Assembly: GCA_008828725.1 (NCBI GenBank)
Contig: MEHQ01000067.1
Span: forward strand, 655,197 to 719,196
Source: Saccharina japonica
Lineage: Eukaryota; Sar; Phaeophyceae; Laminariales; Laminariaceae
Reading direction: 5' to 3'
Length of the DNA stretch: 64,000 bases
Position numbers and translations under genes: made by a program. Of the stretch, positions 38,101-47,759 are shown in pieces. The notes beneath the pieces were generated by a model. The model saw nothing but the letters and a program-made list of their open reading frames with translations. It was not told the origin of the DNA and searched no databases. Every line of letters begins with the position of its first letter. The first letter of the stretch is position 1.

Positions 38101-40884
38101 TGAAATACCAGGTATGTATGTATTAAAAAATTAAAAAAACAACAGCTGTGAGCTCGAGGATTTCGTCGAAGCTCATCTTTGTTAGATGAGTGTAATACTT
38201 CGATCGCGCGTACTTACGGATTTTATATGTCCTCATGTAGGATGTACATCCCGTATGAGGGGGGCACAATCTGAGGCTGTAGATGTACCAGGTACGTATC
38301 ATAGTAGTGGTGGTACCGTATTATATACATTTTACGCGTTTCATTCGATGGGGAAAATATTCAATCCACGTTCAATCAAGTACGTTGGGGGTTGAGGGTT
38401 GAGAGTACGACCACTATTAGTATTCGCATACTTACTGCTGTAGTACAACAAGCGGTTCTATTCGATGGCGTCATGGACGATAGCGCAGCAATAACGTCCG
38501 TCGTGCACTACAAAAATTACTATAAATAGTGTAAGGAATGCCTGTTGAATAGGGTGCATTCTACACTCTATCTTGACTCTATGAAGAACTGCTCCCGGCG
38601 TAGGGGCAGTCGGAGACAAATATTTGGCGCACTTCAGTCAGTGTTACTCGTAGTACTGCTGCGGTACGATATGGTACCCCAGGGTATGCGAGAACATACG
38701 CCCGAAAAACATTTCAAGTTTGCATGTTGTCAAACAAATCCCATCCGATTTATCATTCTCTTTTTTTTTCTTTTTTTTTTTGTCCATCCCATTTATTATC
38801 TTCGCACTTCCGTCTTTCTCCCTCCCTCCTAGTCGTAACTCAGATCCGGGGTCACAAAGTAGGCTCCTCTCCCTCCTCCCCCACTACGGTTCTTGCCTTG
38901 CATTTTTATCGCGAGAAGATTTCAGCACTTTCTTCCCTCGTCAACTCTCGTCGAATTTTGCTTACCCACGCTACAATTTGCGCTCTCGACAGACGGTGTC
39001 ATTTGAGAATGGACCAAAATGACTACAGAGTTGTCTCCTACAGAGTTGCAAGGGTCGTACACGATTCAGCTGGCACGTAGTTTATGTACCTACAGTACGA
39101 CCACGGTCAGACATCCACTATCTTTAATGGTACTACTTTATCGGGTACCATTTGTGGGTCAAGAACACTCCTTGTAAAGGTCACTGATGAATTAGCCAAT
39201 CCCAAGACAGCAGTTGTGCACAGGGAACGCCCATGATCCGTGTGCATACGGGCGTAGAGCAGTATTTATAGTATAGCGATGAATGCTCGTGCGGCCCGCA
39301 TCTCTTGTCGTATGAAGTTCGGTATGACCCGCATTTATATACCAAGTATGAAATATGCATATTTCCGCGGATTGCCTCCGGACTCCAGACCCCAAAGAAG
39401 GCGGTGGCACAAGAAAATCGAACACAACAAGTATTATTGCAAAAGATCGTCAGAGTACTCGAGTACAGCAGTCACTCGTACGAAGTATCAGTCAGTTTGG
39501 TACTCAGTCAATGACTCGCGAGTACCAGTCATTTTGAATGACGCAGTCTCTGGAGATCCATGACTGAGTACTCGCGAGTACCTATTAATAGAGTACCAGG
39601 CAAGAAGCTGAACACGATTGATGAGTACCCTCGGGAGCACCTTGAGTACCAAAAAAAAACTACCTCGTAGAAATTAGAGGTCCTCCGTGGTACAGCATTC
39701 AGTGAGTGCGTCGTAGTATCGAAAAAAAAAGGAATAACTGGTCCAAGGTGTTGCGTACTCTGACGACCTTTGAGGGCAATTCTTTACGATATACAAATCA
39801 AAATACATTGCGCCAGGTTCTTTCTCGTGGTATCTTACATACTGCTGTAAAATATACCAGGTATCATATAGACGAGAAAGCGAGAACCCTCGTACTCGTA
39901 CACGCGAAAAATTCCGTGCACCCAGCTGGGTGGAAATATATTGCACACCCCTGGCACACCCAGATCATTTTATGCAGGTTTTACTGTGTACTCGTAGTGC
40001 ATGATCCCACGACCAACACGTGGGATGACGGTTTGACGGCTCGCGCTTCTCGCTCTCGATTCACGGTTCGTGCTTCGCGCTCACGGCCTCCGGCGGCTCC
40101 TGCGGAGAGCTGATTATATTTCTGCACCTTGTGGGTGCCAAATGGGATCAGATCCGGATGGGATCAGGTCCGGGTGGGAGCAGGGTGCGAAGGGGGAGCA
40201 GGGTGTTACCGTGCTCCCACCCGGACCTGATCCCACCCGGATCTATCTGATCCCATTTGGCACCCTGCTCCCACCCACAAGGTGCAGAAATATAATCAGC
40301 ACTCCGCAGGAGCCGCCGCAGGCCGTGAGCGCCAAGCGCGAACCGTAAATCGAGAGCTCGAAGCCCAGCTGGGTGCACGGACTTTTTTCGCTCGTACCCG
40401 TACTCGTACATACACGTATACACGCACGATGGTGTTTGTACGTATCATGTGGGATCATGGGAGAAATAAAGCGAAAAACCAATACGCTACGTACGCATAT
40501 TCTACGACTATTAATATTAATAGTACATAATCGTACTCGTATGGACGAACATCCGAGACCGTTCTCGCGGGATACTTCGATACTACCGCCGTACCAAGCC
40601 CGTACTATTAATGTTTAGTAAGGGATAGGACATACGATACGGCACACGGCACCCAACACTGCTTGCTTGCTCACCTCATCACACGTGAAGGCGATGGCAT
40701 CGTCCAGGAAAAGGTTTACATCATCAGTCATCACACCCGTCGGCAAGGCAGCGAGGTCGGAGCAGTCGGCCACCGTGAGTTCTACTGCTGCTGATGCGAA
40801 CATCGACGACGACGAAGAAGATGATCCACCCGCGACGAGGGCGGCGATGGCAGCAAAGGCTTGGAAGCGGGACGGAAGAACCAT
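32105..40884 (-). CDS. Gene B: secreted PMP-like beta-helix repeat protein, 8 exons
   Basis: The exons are 40675-40884, 36589-36759, 36042-36167, 35264-35498, 33877-34055, 33441-33536, 32688-32762 and 32105-32161 (TAG stop). Splice sites, phases and all eight exon lengths equal those of gene A, giving 382 aa. The signal peptide (residues 1-20, with core FAAIAALVAGG) is followed by seven serines. FxxN motifs include FEAN, FSGN, FMEN and FLSN. GGA motifs include SGGAFY, DGGALN, QGGAISN, HGGAIFT and SGGAIYN. Cys41, Cys68, Cys368 and Cys380 match gene A, and the C-terminus ends DPVCQP. All exons are open with no inactivating change seen, so the gene is probably functional. Intron 1 (36760-40674) holds duplicated pyrimidine-rich elements, an R-family arm and a long palindrome. 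Function beyond a surface or secreted role is unknown. Confidence 0.85.
34208..34540 (+). repeat. Segment repeated at about 37128-37690
   Basis: In intron 4 of gene B. It shares AACGGTGGTCACACCTTGAT, GCGCCTAAAGCCGAC, GCTTGGATGCTGTGCTTGGA and GGAAGATGCACTGTCAA, in the same order, with the segment at 37128-37690 in intron 1. It looks like a dispersed repeat of unknown class. Confidence 0.5.
36005..36025 (-). repeat. Interstitial telomere-like tract beside the exon 3 donor of gene B
   Basis: TTAGGGTTAGGGTTGAGGTT lies in intron 3, its nearer edge 17 nt from the end of exon 3 (36042). Similar tracts occur at 37204-37247, 41879-41897 and 49404-49433. Confidence 0.7.
36945..37000 (+). other. tRNA-like head of a repeat
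   Basis: GGGCAGCGGTAGAGCGTTCG closely resembles a tRNA D-arm with an A box. GATTGAGTGC about 30 nt later could be a decayed B box. It precedes the dispersed segment at 37128-37690, so together they could be a tRNA-derived SINE. No complete cloverleaf is present. Confidence 0.3.
37128..37690 (+). repeat. Dispersed segment carrying an inserted pyrimidine-rich element
   Basis: This is homologous to 34208-34540 but longer, because a pyrimidine-rich element (37283-37493) is inserted. It also contains a head-to-head telomere-like stretch at 37204-37247 (AACCCTAGGGTTAGGG followed by TAACCCGAACCC). It lies within intron 1 of gene B. Confidence 0.5.
37283..37493 (+). repeat. Pyrimidine-rich repeat, copy 1
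   Basis: A T/C-rich tract leads into CCATCCCATTTATTATCTTC, AACTCAGATCCGGGGTCACA and CTACGGTTCTTGCCTTG. A close direct copy lies at 38757-38962. The copies are 1.47 kb apart inside intron 1 of gene B. They could be two insertions of one small element or the ends of a larger one. Confidence 0.6.
38115..38285 (+). mobile_element. Single R-family arm in intron 1 of gene B
   Basis: From the A/T tail and AACAGCTGTGAGCTCGAGGA to GAGGCTGTAGA it matches the left arm of the palindrome at 16130-16680. It is bordered by TACCAGGTATGTAT (38106) and TACCAGGTACGTAT (38286), a likely target duplication of about 14 bp with one change. It is truncated at the inner end of the arm. Confidence 0.65.
38757..38962 (+). 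repeat. Pyrimidine-rich repeat, copy 2
   Basis: Direct copy of 37283-37493, with the same AACTCAGATCCGGGGTCACA and CCTCCTCCCCCACTACGG blocks. There is a small insertion in the T/C tract and divergence after TTGCCTTG. It is in intron 1 of gene B. Confidence 0.6.
39906..40390. mobile_element. Palindromic element with the GATCCCATTTGGCACCCTG core
   Basis: Arms at about 40052-40182 and 40212-40356 are inverted copies. They include GCTCCTGCGGAG, TGATTATATTTCTGCACCTT and CAAATGGGATCAG. Outer ends CCGTGCACCCAGCTGGG (39914) and CCCAGCTGGGTGCACGG (40364) are also inverted. About 120 bp in the left half have no partner. Related cores occur at 10125-10205, 58165-58325 and 59890-60000. It lies in intron 1 of gene B. 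Confidence 0.6.
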
Positions 40885-41783
40885 GTTAACGTTGAAGGCG
40901 AGGATACTGCTGGACGAGGTGTGGTTAGTGCTGTCGGTGTTGGGTGCTGCTGGTGTTGTTGGTGTCGTTGGTGTTGTGTTGTTGGTGCAGCGGTGACGAT
41001 GTCGGATAACTTCTTCGTGTCGGAGCGGGTAGGTGGGTAGGTGAGGTTGGTGAGATGGTTGTGAAGGTTGTGAATTGGCGGGGGGGGGGGGGGGGAAGTG
41101 ATGAGCGGTGTGATTTTGAGGGTGATGCTACCTATACGTATCCGTAGGAAGAACATAGATTTTAAATACGTAGAATGGTATGAACCAGATAGATGGTATG
41201 AACACCAAATGCGGTAACGATACCATACTGTAGGTCAGTGTAAAGCCGTGGCTGGAGTCAATTTACCAAAACACACGACCCGGCACATCGGCACGACGTA
41301 TTTTTTTTCAAGTTAAAAAAGAATGCTACGTACCCGTTCACGATCGCCAATATGCTACTGCTGGTGCCAGGTGCACCAGGTATCATTTTCTTGGCCCTTA
41401 GAAATATCCAGCATGTTGCAACTTGAAACTTGGGGTCACGGCGAGTCGGTGTAACTCTTCACTCGTTCGTACCTGGTACGTCGTACGAGTACGTAGCTAC
41501 CAGGTACGTATTATTAATACTCGTAGTGTATCTACGAGTACCGCTGATTCGGTATCGGTCGTATGCTTTTTTCGTATAAAAATGTCAATACCCACCACAC
41601 AATACCACAACCATCATCTACGGGTATCTGATCCTATATTATTATTAATAACGTCGTCAGCGAGTGTACAAGAAGTATGATGATATAGTCTAAGTACACA
41701 CGGCGATGAACGCTCCACCGATTTTACGGTGTGGACAAGTTCGAATATCACGCACTGATCGACTGCTGCTGTATATAGAGGAC
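40885..41783. other. Upstream flank of gene B
   Basis: Immediately above the start codon are GTTGGTG-type simple repeats (about 40930-40996) and a 16-bp G run (41080-41095). Several CGTACG and TACC(A/T)GGTA sites follow. No TATA box or other core promoter element could be assigned with confidence. Confidence 0.35.
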
Positions 41784-41990
41784 TTGTGTCCCCCTCATAC
41801 CGGATGTACATCCTACATGAGGACATATAAAACCCGTGAGTACGCGCGATCGAAGTATTACACAATGTAATGACATATAACCCTAACCCTAACCCTAAGA
41901 GTCATATTCATTGGTATTACACTCAGCTAGCAAAGATGAGCTTCGACGAAATCCTCGAGCTCACAGCTGTTGTTTTTTTAATTTTTTTAA
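41784..41990 (-). mobile_element. Single R-family arm upstream of gene B, with target duplication
   Basis: It matches the right arm of the 16130-16680 palindrome, from GTGTCCCCCTCATAC to the T-rich tail. It is bracketed by TATAGAGGAC at 41774-41783 and 41991-42000, a perfect 10-bp target duplication. It is interrupted by a 50-bp telomere-repeat insert (41864-41913). With the opposite arm at 38115-38285 it flanks exon 1 of gene B. Confidence 0.75.
41864..41913. mobile_element. 50-bp telomere-repeat insert with 9-bp target duplication
   Basis: Uninterrupted copies of the host arm read GTATTACAC once. Here GTATTACAC occurs at 41855-41863 and 41914-41922, with 50 bp between. The insert holds CCCTAACCCTAACCCTAA (41881-41898) between ends AATGTAATGAC and GTCATATTCATTG, which are imperfectly inverted (about 10 of 12). 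This could be a minimal transposon or a captured telomere fragment. Confidence 0.75.
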
Positions 41991-42484
41991 TATAGAGGAC
42001 AGTATGTTCATACTCGTATATTGCTCCATAAAACGGGCAAGCCGGCGAAACTCGGGAATAATTTCATAATTTCAGCTGAATAACTTGACCACAAACTTAC
42101 AAAATTGCCCGATCCTCCCACCTTCGAAAATCTGATCATTAAATGAGATCAGATATTTATTTGTAAAATACCTGGTATTGGGAACTCCATACGATCGTAC
42201 GAGTACGTATAGCAGTTAAAGAATACTTTTTTGTCCTATATCGTAATACATTTCTGGGCTTTTTCTTGGTGTTTGTTCCTTTTTGTGTTTTTTCGATTTC
42301 CCGATTTTCCTGATTGTGCCTCCCACATGGGGGAATGCTACGCGTATGTATGTATGATACGTGCACGTACTTTTAGGCGTTCCTGTTTTTTTGCGCTCTG
42401 TTAATTTTCCTGATTTTAGGAAATATTCATTATTTCATCTTTGTTTCAGCAGAGTGCTCCTTTGTTTTGCTCATGAATCCGGAA

Positions 42485-43300
42485 TTATTACTAATAAGCG
42501 CTGGATATTATCCACACTTAAACTAGCATATAAAACACACCTGACATACGAGTAGCCTGCCACTTTCTACTGCAAACCCTACGACGGTACTTTGTGGTGG
42601 AAATCGAGTTTAAAAGGCTGAAACTCCTGTAGCGTATGTTGATCGACATTTTTAGTCTACTCTCCCTACAATGGCGTCGTCGGCAGGACGTGAGATTCAG
42701 AAGAGTGAGGTCGGTGGTTCGATCCTCACCTTCATCCCATAAAAAGGAAAAAAAATGGGGAAAATCTCATGTTCAAGAACTTGTAAAACTCACGCACTTA
42801 GAAAACACCCAGAAAGGAACGATGAGAGCAATGCGATCATTGCATACTGAGTCCAGTACCGAAAAGTCGGAGGTAAAACTTGGATACTCAGAGTCTCATC
42901 GGGGTTCCTGACTTACACCGAAGAGATAAGTCAGGTTTAGTGAGGGATAATGTGGTGGACATCGAGTTTAAAAGGCTAAAACTCCTGTAGCGTATGTTGA
43001 TCGACATTTTTAGTCTACTTTCCCTACAACTTCAACCCCCAGGGAAGGGCGGGCGAGGTCTCCTTTCATCTCGCCGACCTTCCACCCAGTGCCAGACCCC
43101 CGCCCACACCACGGGTATGGCCCCGTACTATTAGTAGATGGACTTCTTCCTTTGTGTCTCAAACCTTGTGTCTCTCCACTTCAACCAACCGCACAACCGT
43201 GGCAGCGACTTGATGAGCCTTTCTCACCCCCTCTTTCAAACATGCCAACGATGCAATGCCTCTCCACAAACCTCAGATTTCCTTCATTCAATCTTATGAC
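42485..43300 (-). mobile_element. Internally deleted derivative of tyrosine-recombinase element 2
   Basis: The left part (about 42485-42590; TTAAACTAGCATAT, CACTTTCTACTG) matches 54680-54790. The right part (about 43078-43295; CCACCCAGTGCCAGACCC, CTTGATGAGCC) matches 56393-56625. The coding interior is absent. In its place are two 79-bp direct repeats (42593-42671 and 42951-43029, three mismatches) around a tRNA-like segment (GGTCGGTGGTTCGATCC near 42712). It is probably non-autonomous. The direct repeats could be a separate small element. Confidence 0.55.
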
Positions 43301-43309
43301 ACTTCTTGT

Positions 43310-43462
43310 TTGCTACAGCTCAAGAATTCTGGATTTTTAGTTTTTTTAAATGCCGGCAGGACCGCTGCCGGCACAAATTGCGAGTGTTGGGGCAAGCCGC
43401 CCCAACGCCTTATCATGGCCGCCGTGAGGCGAGCCGTTACAACAAAGAAACCCCCAACACAG
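43310..43462 (+). repeat. Three-hairpin repeat, copy 1
   Basis: It begins TGCTACAGCTCAAGAATTCT. Three consecutive potential hairpins follow: TGCCGGC/GCCGGCA (43351-43373), GTTGGGG/CCCCAAC (43386-43406) and GGCCGCC/GGCGAGCC (about 43415-43433). It ends in an A-rich tail and a 13-bp C run. The ordered hairpins and A-rich end suggest a SINE or the structured 3' end of a retroelement. Confidence 0.55.
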
Positions 43463-43496
43463 CCCCCCCCCCCCCACGGAAGTACGCCCCCCCCCC

Positions 43497-44961
43497 ACGA
43501 AGTACGCTATCACCTAACCTATTCAAGGTATATATTAATGACATGATAGTAGCAGTAAAAACAGCATCGCAGGGAGTCATGGTGGGTGAATACACGGTGT
43601 CGGGATTGATGTTTACGGATGATCTCGTCTGCATATCAGAAACACCCGAAGGACTGCAGAAACAAATAGAGAAGGCACTAGAGTACACCAGGAAGTGGAG
43701 AGTGACGGCGAACGTAAAAAAGTGCGCAGTAGTTGTATGTAACGAAGATATGGAGAGTCCGGTAACTTGTAAGTGGAAGTGGGGAGAAAATGATTTACCG
43801 ATCGTAGACCAGTATACGTACCTTGGCGTAGAAATCTCAAAATATTGCTCTTGGGATGCACACATAAATAAAATAATAGGCAAGGGTAAGGCACACGTAG
43901 GCAAGATGGAAGCAGTCCTAACAGACTCGCACCTTGACACTAGAATTAAGAGATGTATACTGATGAATGTGATTGTACCAAAGCTAGAATATGCAGGAGA
44001 AGTATGGGAAGGGAACGCGAAGCTCGCAAAATAGCTGGAAACAGTACAGATCAAACAGCAGCTAAAAAAGTACTAGGTGCTCAAGTACGACGAGTAATAC
44101 AGTATTGAGAGCAGAACTGGGAATGTACCCACTTAAGACAAACAGAGACGTGCGTAAGTTGAAATGGCAATACAAAGTAAAGAACATGCCAAATAAGAGG
44201 TTGCCAGCCATAGCTGATAAAAGCTGTATGGGAGAAAGTAACCAAAGGGCGAGCTGGAATAAGGTGGGATAACGTAGTGGAGAAAGTATGGAAGGGTATA
44301 GGAAACCAAAAAGAGATGCTGGCCATAGATAAATTTAGTGGATACAAGACAGAAGCAAAAGAAAGGATAGAAATAAGGGAAAGGCTAGCGCTAAGAAAGA
44401 AGGTGGAAGGGGAAGAACACTTAGAGATATACGGGGGGTTGAGAGAAGGAATAGGAATGAAAAGGTATCTGCACGGCCCAATGGACTTCGCGAAAAAGCT
44501 GAAACTGCGATTTCGTGTAGGGGACCTGGACCTGCCAGAAAGAAGAAGGAGGTATACCAGTAGCCGTGAGGAGGAGGAAGTAGATGCACAGATGTGCCCA
44601 TGTGGCAAAGCCATAGAGAGTAGAATTAACATAGTGGGAGAATGTGAAAGGTACAAGGAGGAGAGGGATGTGCTAGAGGAGGAGATGAGGAAAATAGACG
44701 AGTGTGACATGGAGCAGTTTGGTACACTAAATAGTAGCGAGAAAAACGATCGCTATCTTAGGAGATAGATGGTGGCCACAGACGGCGAAACAGGAAGAAG
44801 ATAATTATCTTAAGATTAGCAAAACGTTTCTTTGTAATATATGGAAACAACGTAATGAGCGCCCAAGTGTTGGAGGTGTCTCTATTAGGAGTAGGAACAG
44901 TGCTCCGTCTCGAAAGGGATGCGTGGTCAATGGTCAAATGACTAAGGCAAGCAACAAATGA
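43497..44961 (+). pseudogene. LINE pseudogene: partial reverse transcriptase and C-terminus
   Basis: It starts at LSPNLFKVYINDMI, the end of the motif-B region, so it is truncated at its 5' side as LINEs often are. The catalytic box reads MFTDDLV (about 43612-43632), then YTYLGVEIS (about 43816) and an Arg/Lys-rich tail. A Cys-rich MCPCGKAIESRINIVGEC segment (about 44593-44646) may be a degenerate zinc knuckle. The frame is broken by a stop at about 44032, a shift after it and another near 44225. It ends TGA at 44959-44961 next to a C run. The last 220 bp recur at 52918-53133. The clade was not assigned. Confidence 0.75.
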
Positions 44962-44980
44962 GTACGCCCCCCCTCCCACC

Positions 44981-45058
44981 AAGACTTAATAGGGTGCCGG
45001 GCTAACCCGAAAACTTATGCCCGGCTCCTTCCCTTGCGGGGCTAAGTAATTACCCCAG
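44981..45058 (+). repeat. 75-bp direct repeat, copy 1
   Basis: AAGACTTAATAGGGTGCCGG through CTTGCGGGGCTAAGTAATTA is repeated at 45598-45676 with few changes. The pair lies just beyond the recombinase end of retroelement 1. It could be the split direct repeats seen in Ngaro/PAT-type tyrosine-recombinase elements, but the arrangement was not proven. Confidence 0.5.
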
Positions 45059-45128
45059 CCAACAATCGTCACGCCTTGTTGCAACCTGATTCCCCCCCTC
45101 TCTTGAGCGACAGGGCGGGCGGGTGGGG

Positions 45129-45430
45129 AAGTCGATCAAATTCAAGTTGGTGCTGTTGGCCCGTACAGCAGAGCACTGCTGGTACGCTATATCCTCCGTC
45201 CCCAGCCAAGCGACCACCGACGTGCCGGCTCTGCCTTCTCCCTGAACTTCTACTCCGACACTCTCGTGGGTGCTCTCGCTCTCGTATGCCACGTGTACAA
45301 GACTGGTGCAACACGATATATTTGGTCGATAAACTGTTTGTACACTGATTTCCCGTTACTCTCATTGATAACCGAAAATCCGAATCCCAATCACGCCTCC
45401 ACAAACTCCGCATTCCTACGTAAAGCTACA
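45129..45430 (+). repeat. 300-bp segment repeated at 51240-51541
   Basis: GTCGATCAAATTCAAGTTGG through CTCCGCATTCCTACGTAAAG is present at both places with roughly 90 per cent or better identity by eye. A plus-strand frame and a minus-strand frame are both open in both copies, and neither is recognised. The two copies flank retroelement 1 and the CTGT satellites, so they may be terminal regions of a larger element. Confidence 0.55.
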
Positions 45431-45432
45431 TT

Positions 45433-45589
45433 TTGCTACAGCTCAAGAATTCTGGATTATTAGTTTTTTGCAATGCCGGCAGGACCGCTGCCGGCACAAA
45501 TTGCGAGTGTTGGGGCAAGCCGCCACAACACCTTATCATGGCCGCCGTGAGGCGAGCCGTTACAACAAAAAAACAAACAAACAAAAAAT
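45433..45589 (+). repeat. Three-hairpin repeat, copy 2
   Basis: Same order as the copy at 43310-43462: TGCTACAGCTCAAGAATTCT, the GCCGGC hairpin, the GTTGGGG hairpin (one arm mutated to CCACAAC) and the GGCCGCC hairpin. It ends in an A-rich tail with AAAC units, then an 8-bp C run and direct repeat copy 2. Confidence 0.55.
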
Positions 45590-45597
45590 CCCCCCCC

Positions 45598-45676
45598 ACA
45601 AAGACTTAATAGGGTATCGGGCTAACCCGAAAACTTATGCCCCGCTCCTTCCCTTGCGGGGCTAAGTAATTACTAC
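45598..45676 (+). repeat. 75-bp direct repeat, copy 2
   Basis: It matches 44981-45058 (AAGACTTAATAGGG, GGCTAACCCGAAAACTTATG, TTGCGGGGCTAAGTAATTA). It lies about 40 bp from the recombinase coding end of retroelement 1. Confidence 0.5.
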
Positions 45677-45714
45677 ACCATAAGGCCAGCCCTGTACTTA
45701 TTACTAGGTCTTCG

Positions 45715-46660
45715 CGAGGGCGGCAGAGACCGACTCTGCGCCTTCTTCTGCCGCCTGCACGTACGTCATGAACGCTCGCGACTTCTATCGGCCCGCCCGT
45801 TGGATCTGCAACTCCGAGATCCCTTGCGCCGCCAACTGAGTCGCCCCCCCGATTCTGCCCGAGTGCAACGCGTACTGCGCTGGGTCTCTTCCGCTACTTC
45901 CCACCATTAATCTCAACGATTTTACCGCTTCCGCTCGTACTCTCCATCCTTGTGGTGTAAGCCTTGCGGTTAACGGGGACTACCCTGGGAGCTGGGGGTG
46001 TACACTTAAAAGTTTCAGCAGTGCTTCGAAAGCTCCCGCCGGCCCTTTCCCGACTTCCGCCCCGTCCGCCACCCTCGTCCGAGTGATCGTGCACCCCTCT
46101 CTTTTCTTGTCGCTTTTCGATGCCAAGAAAACGGACCTGCACTGCGCTCGCGCTCGATCGGTTCTCGAACGCTACCTGCGCTTCTCCCCCGGAAACGGTT
46201 AGGCAGTTTCGCGTCAGACAGAACTCGGGGGGCACTTTTCCGTTCGCATACGCCCAACGCTCTGACGCTCTGCACAACAGAAAATACGACAACGCGAGGC
46301 CCAGCCACATGACACGTCCGTCGTCTACCATGGTGTTCACTACTAGCTTCCCTTGCGACAAAAATGAGCAGGTCAACGGCAGCCGGACGGGCGCCTTCCT
46401 CGGTACCATTGCGTGCGCTCGATCGATCCCTTTTTTTACGACTGTTATCATACAGTGGGACGTGGGCAACTCCCAACCCGCGTACGTCTTGTGACAATAC
46501 TTGATCGCGGCCAAGTACCCCCTCACGGTGGAGTGCTGGATTGTTATGCACGAAACACCAACACGCCATTAATTCCAACACCTCGCGTAGGACCTGGTCC
46601 GGGTCCACCAAAGTGTGCAGCCACGGCCCCTTTCCCTGCGCCTTCCTTTCCTTCACCCAG
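45715..46660 (-). pseudogene. Tyrosine recombinase of retroelement 1
   Basis: The first catalytic Arg box reads SYFLLCRASE (about 46265-46290). After a frame break the second box reads YALHSGRIGGATQLAAQG (about 45815-45870), with the H..R pair, and the nucleophile box AFMTYVQ (about 45755-45775; Tyr codon 45761-45763). A TAG at 45785-45787 replaces the Trp that normally precedes K/S before the Tyr box. All four R-H-R-Y positions are recognisable, but the stop and frameshift inactivate it. Confidence 0.7.
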
Positions 46661-46924
46661 ACGTTCCACTTGCCAGCGTAGTGTTTCGTTCCCCGACAGA
46701 CCCCAAGGCCAGGGTCTCCACCGAACGCGCTACTTCCTCCTTGTTCCCTGATCCTGAACGGGCATCACGGTGCAGTACGGACGGACAGTTTTTGCGGACC
46801 GAGTCGTCCCGACGACGCGCGACCGCGCGAGCGACTCACGCGTCGTCCGTTCCGGTTTTCATGAGGTTCCATAATATGTCGACGCGACGGTGGGCGATAC
46901 ATTTTGTTCCGAGCATGACATCAA

Positions 46925-47480
46925 AGATTCACCACTCCTTGGTCTCCGATCGCCTGTTCTGACCATTCGTTCGAGTTGGTCAGCTCCCTGACCTTTCTAC
47001 CTAACTCGGCCCGTGGCCACCGCGATATTGCGTCTGCGGCAGTATTCTCGGCACCGGGGGTGTGCCGGGCGAGGTGGCTCCACCGACCTTTGATTTCAAG
47101 TCGGCCGAGCATTCTCATGAGTAGACATGCTCGTTTTTCTGTTGCCCTGCCGCATCGATCGATTGACCCACGACACTGCCGCCATGTTGTTACCGCGCAT
47201 CGAGACCGAGTTGCCGTCGGGCGTGGGCCTGTCGCCTACTAACTCCAGCATCACCCAGGCCGTTACGACCATCCCGAGAAGCTCGAGAAGGTTGATCGTA
47301 ATGGTACAGGTTTTGCGTCGGTCGGCCTTACGCTTTAACTAGGTCGTCATGTCTGTCGGAGGGTCGTTTCGCCAATACAACTTTATTTCTACGCAGTAAC
47401 CGCCTACTACTTCGAAGCTAGCGTCCGATAAGTAGTGCCTCTTGGCCGGGCGCTTCATGATCGCGAAGTAGGGGGCGTTG
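46925..47480 (-). pseudogene. RNase H domain of retroelement 1
   Basis: On the minus strand: MRGNNMAAVSWVNRS (about 47145-47195), MRMLGRLE, then RHTPGAENTAADAISRWPR (about 47015-47070). This is the usual end of the DIRS/gypsy-type RNase H (HxxGxxNxxADxxSRW), with the His and Asp positions present. There are frame breaks near 47110 and upstream. Confidence 0.65.
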
Positions 47481-47759
47481 AGCGCCTCCCCTACGTGCAG
47501 GAGCTCATGATCTATGGCCCCCTTTCAAAATATGAGGTCCGCGTGGAACTCGTGGCCCAGGCGTACTGTATGGTTCTGATGTTTTCTGCCGGCCGCTTCG
47601 TGCAGACCGGTGGCGCAAGAGCCTCCACACAAAATATTTGCCGGCTCTGACTACGTACGTGAGGTTCCACAACTTGCCCGCGATGCTGAGCACCTCCTTC
47701 GCTTTTGCTTGGCGTCTGCTCGCGGGCCAGTGATCGAACAGCAGTCTCTTAATCGCTTC

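Noticed and set aside
41879-41900. A true chromosome end
   Set aside because: Only three CCCTAA units are present, inside a repeat with unique sequence on both sides.
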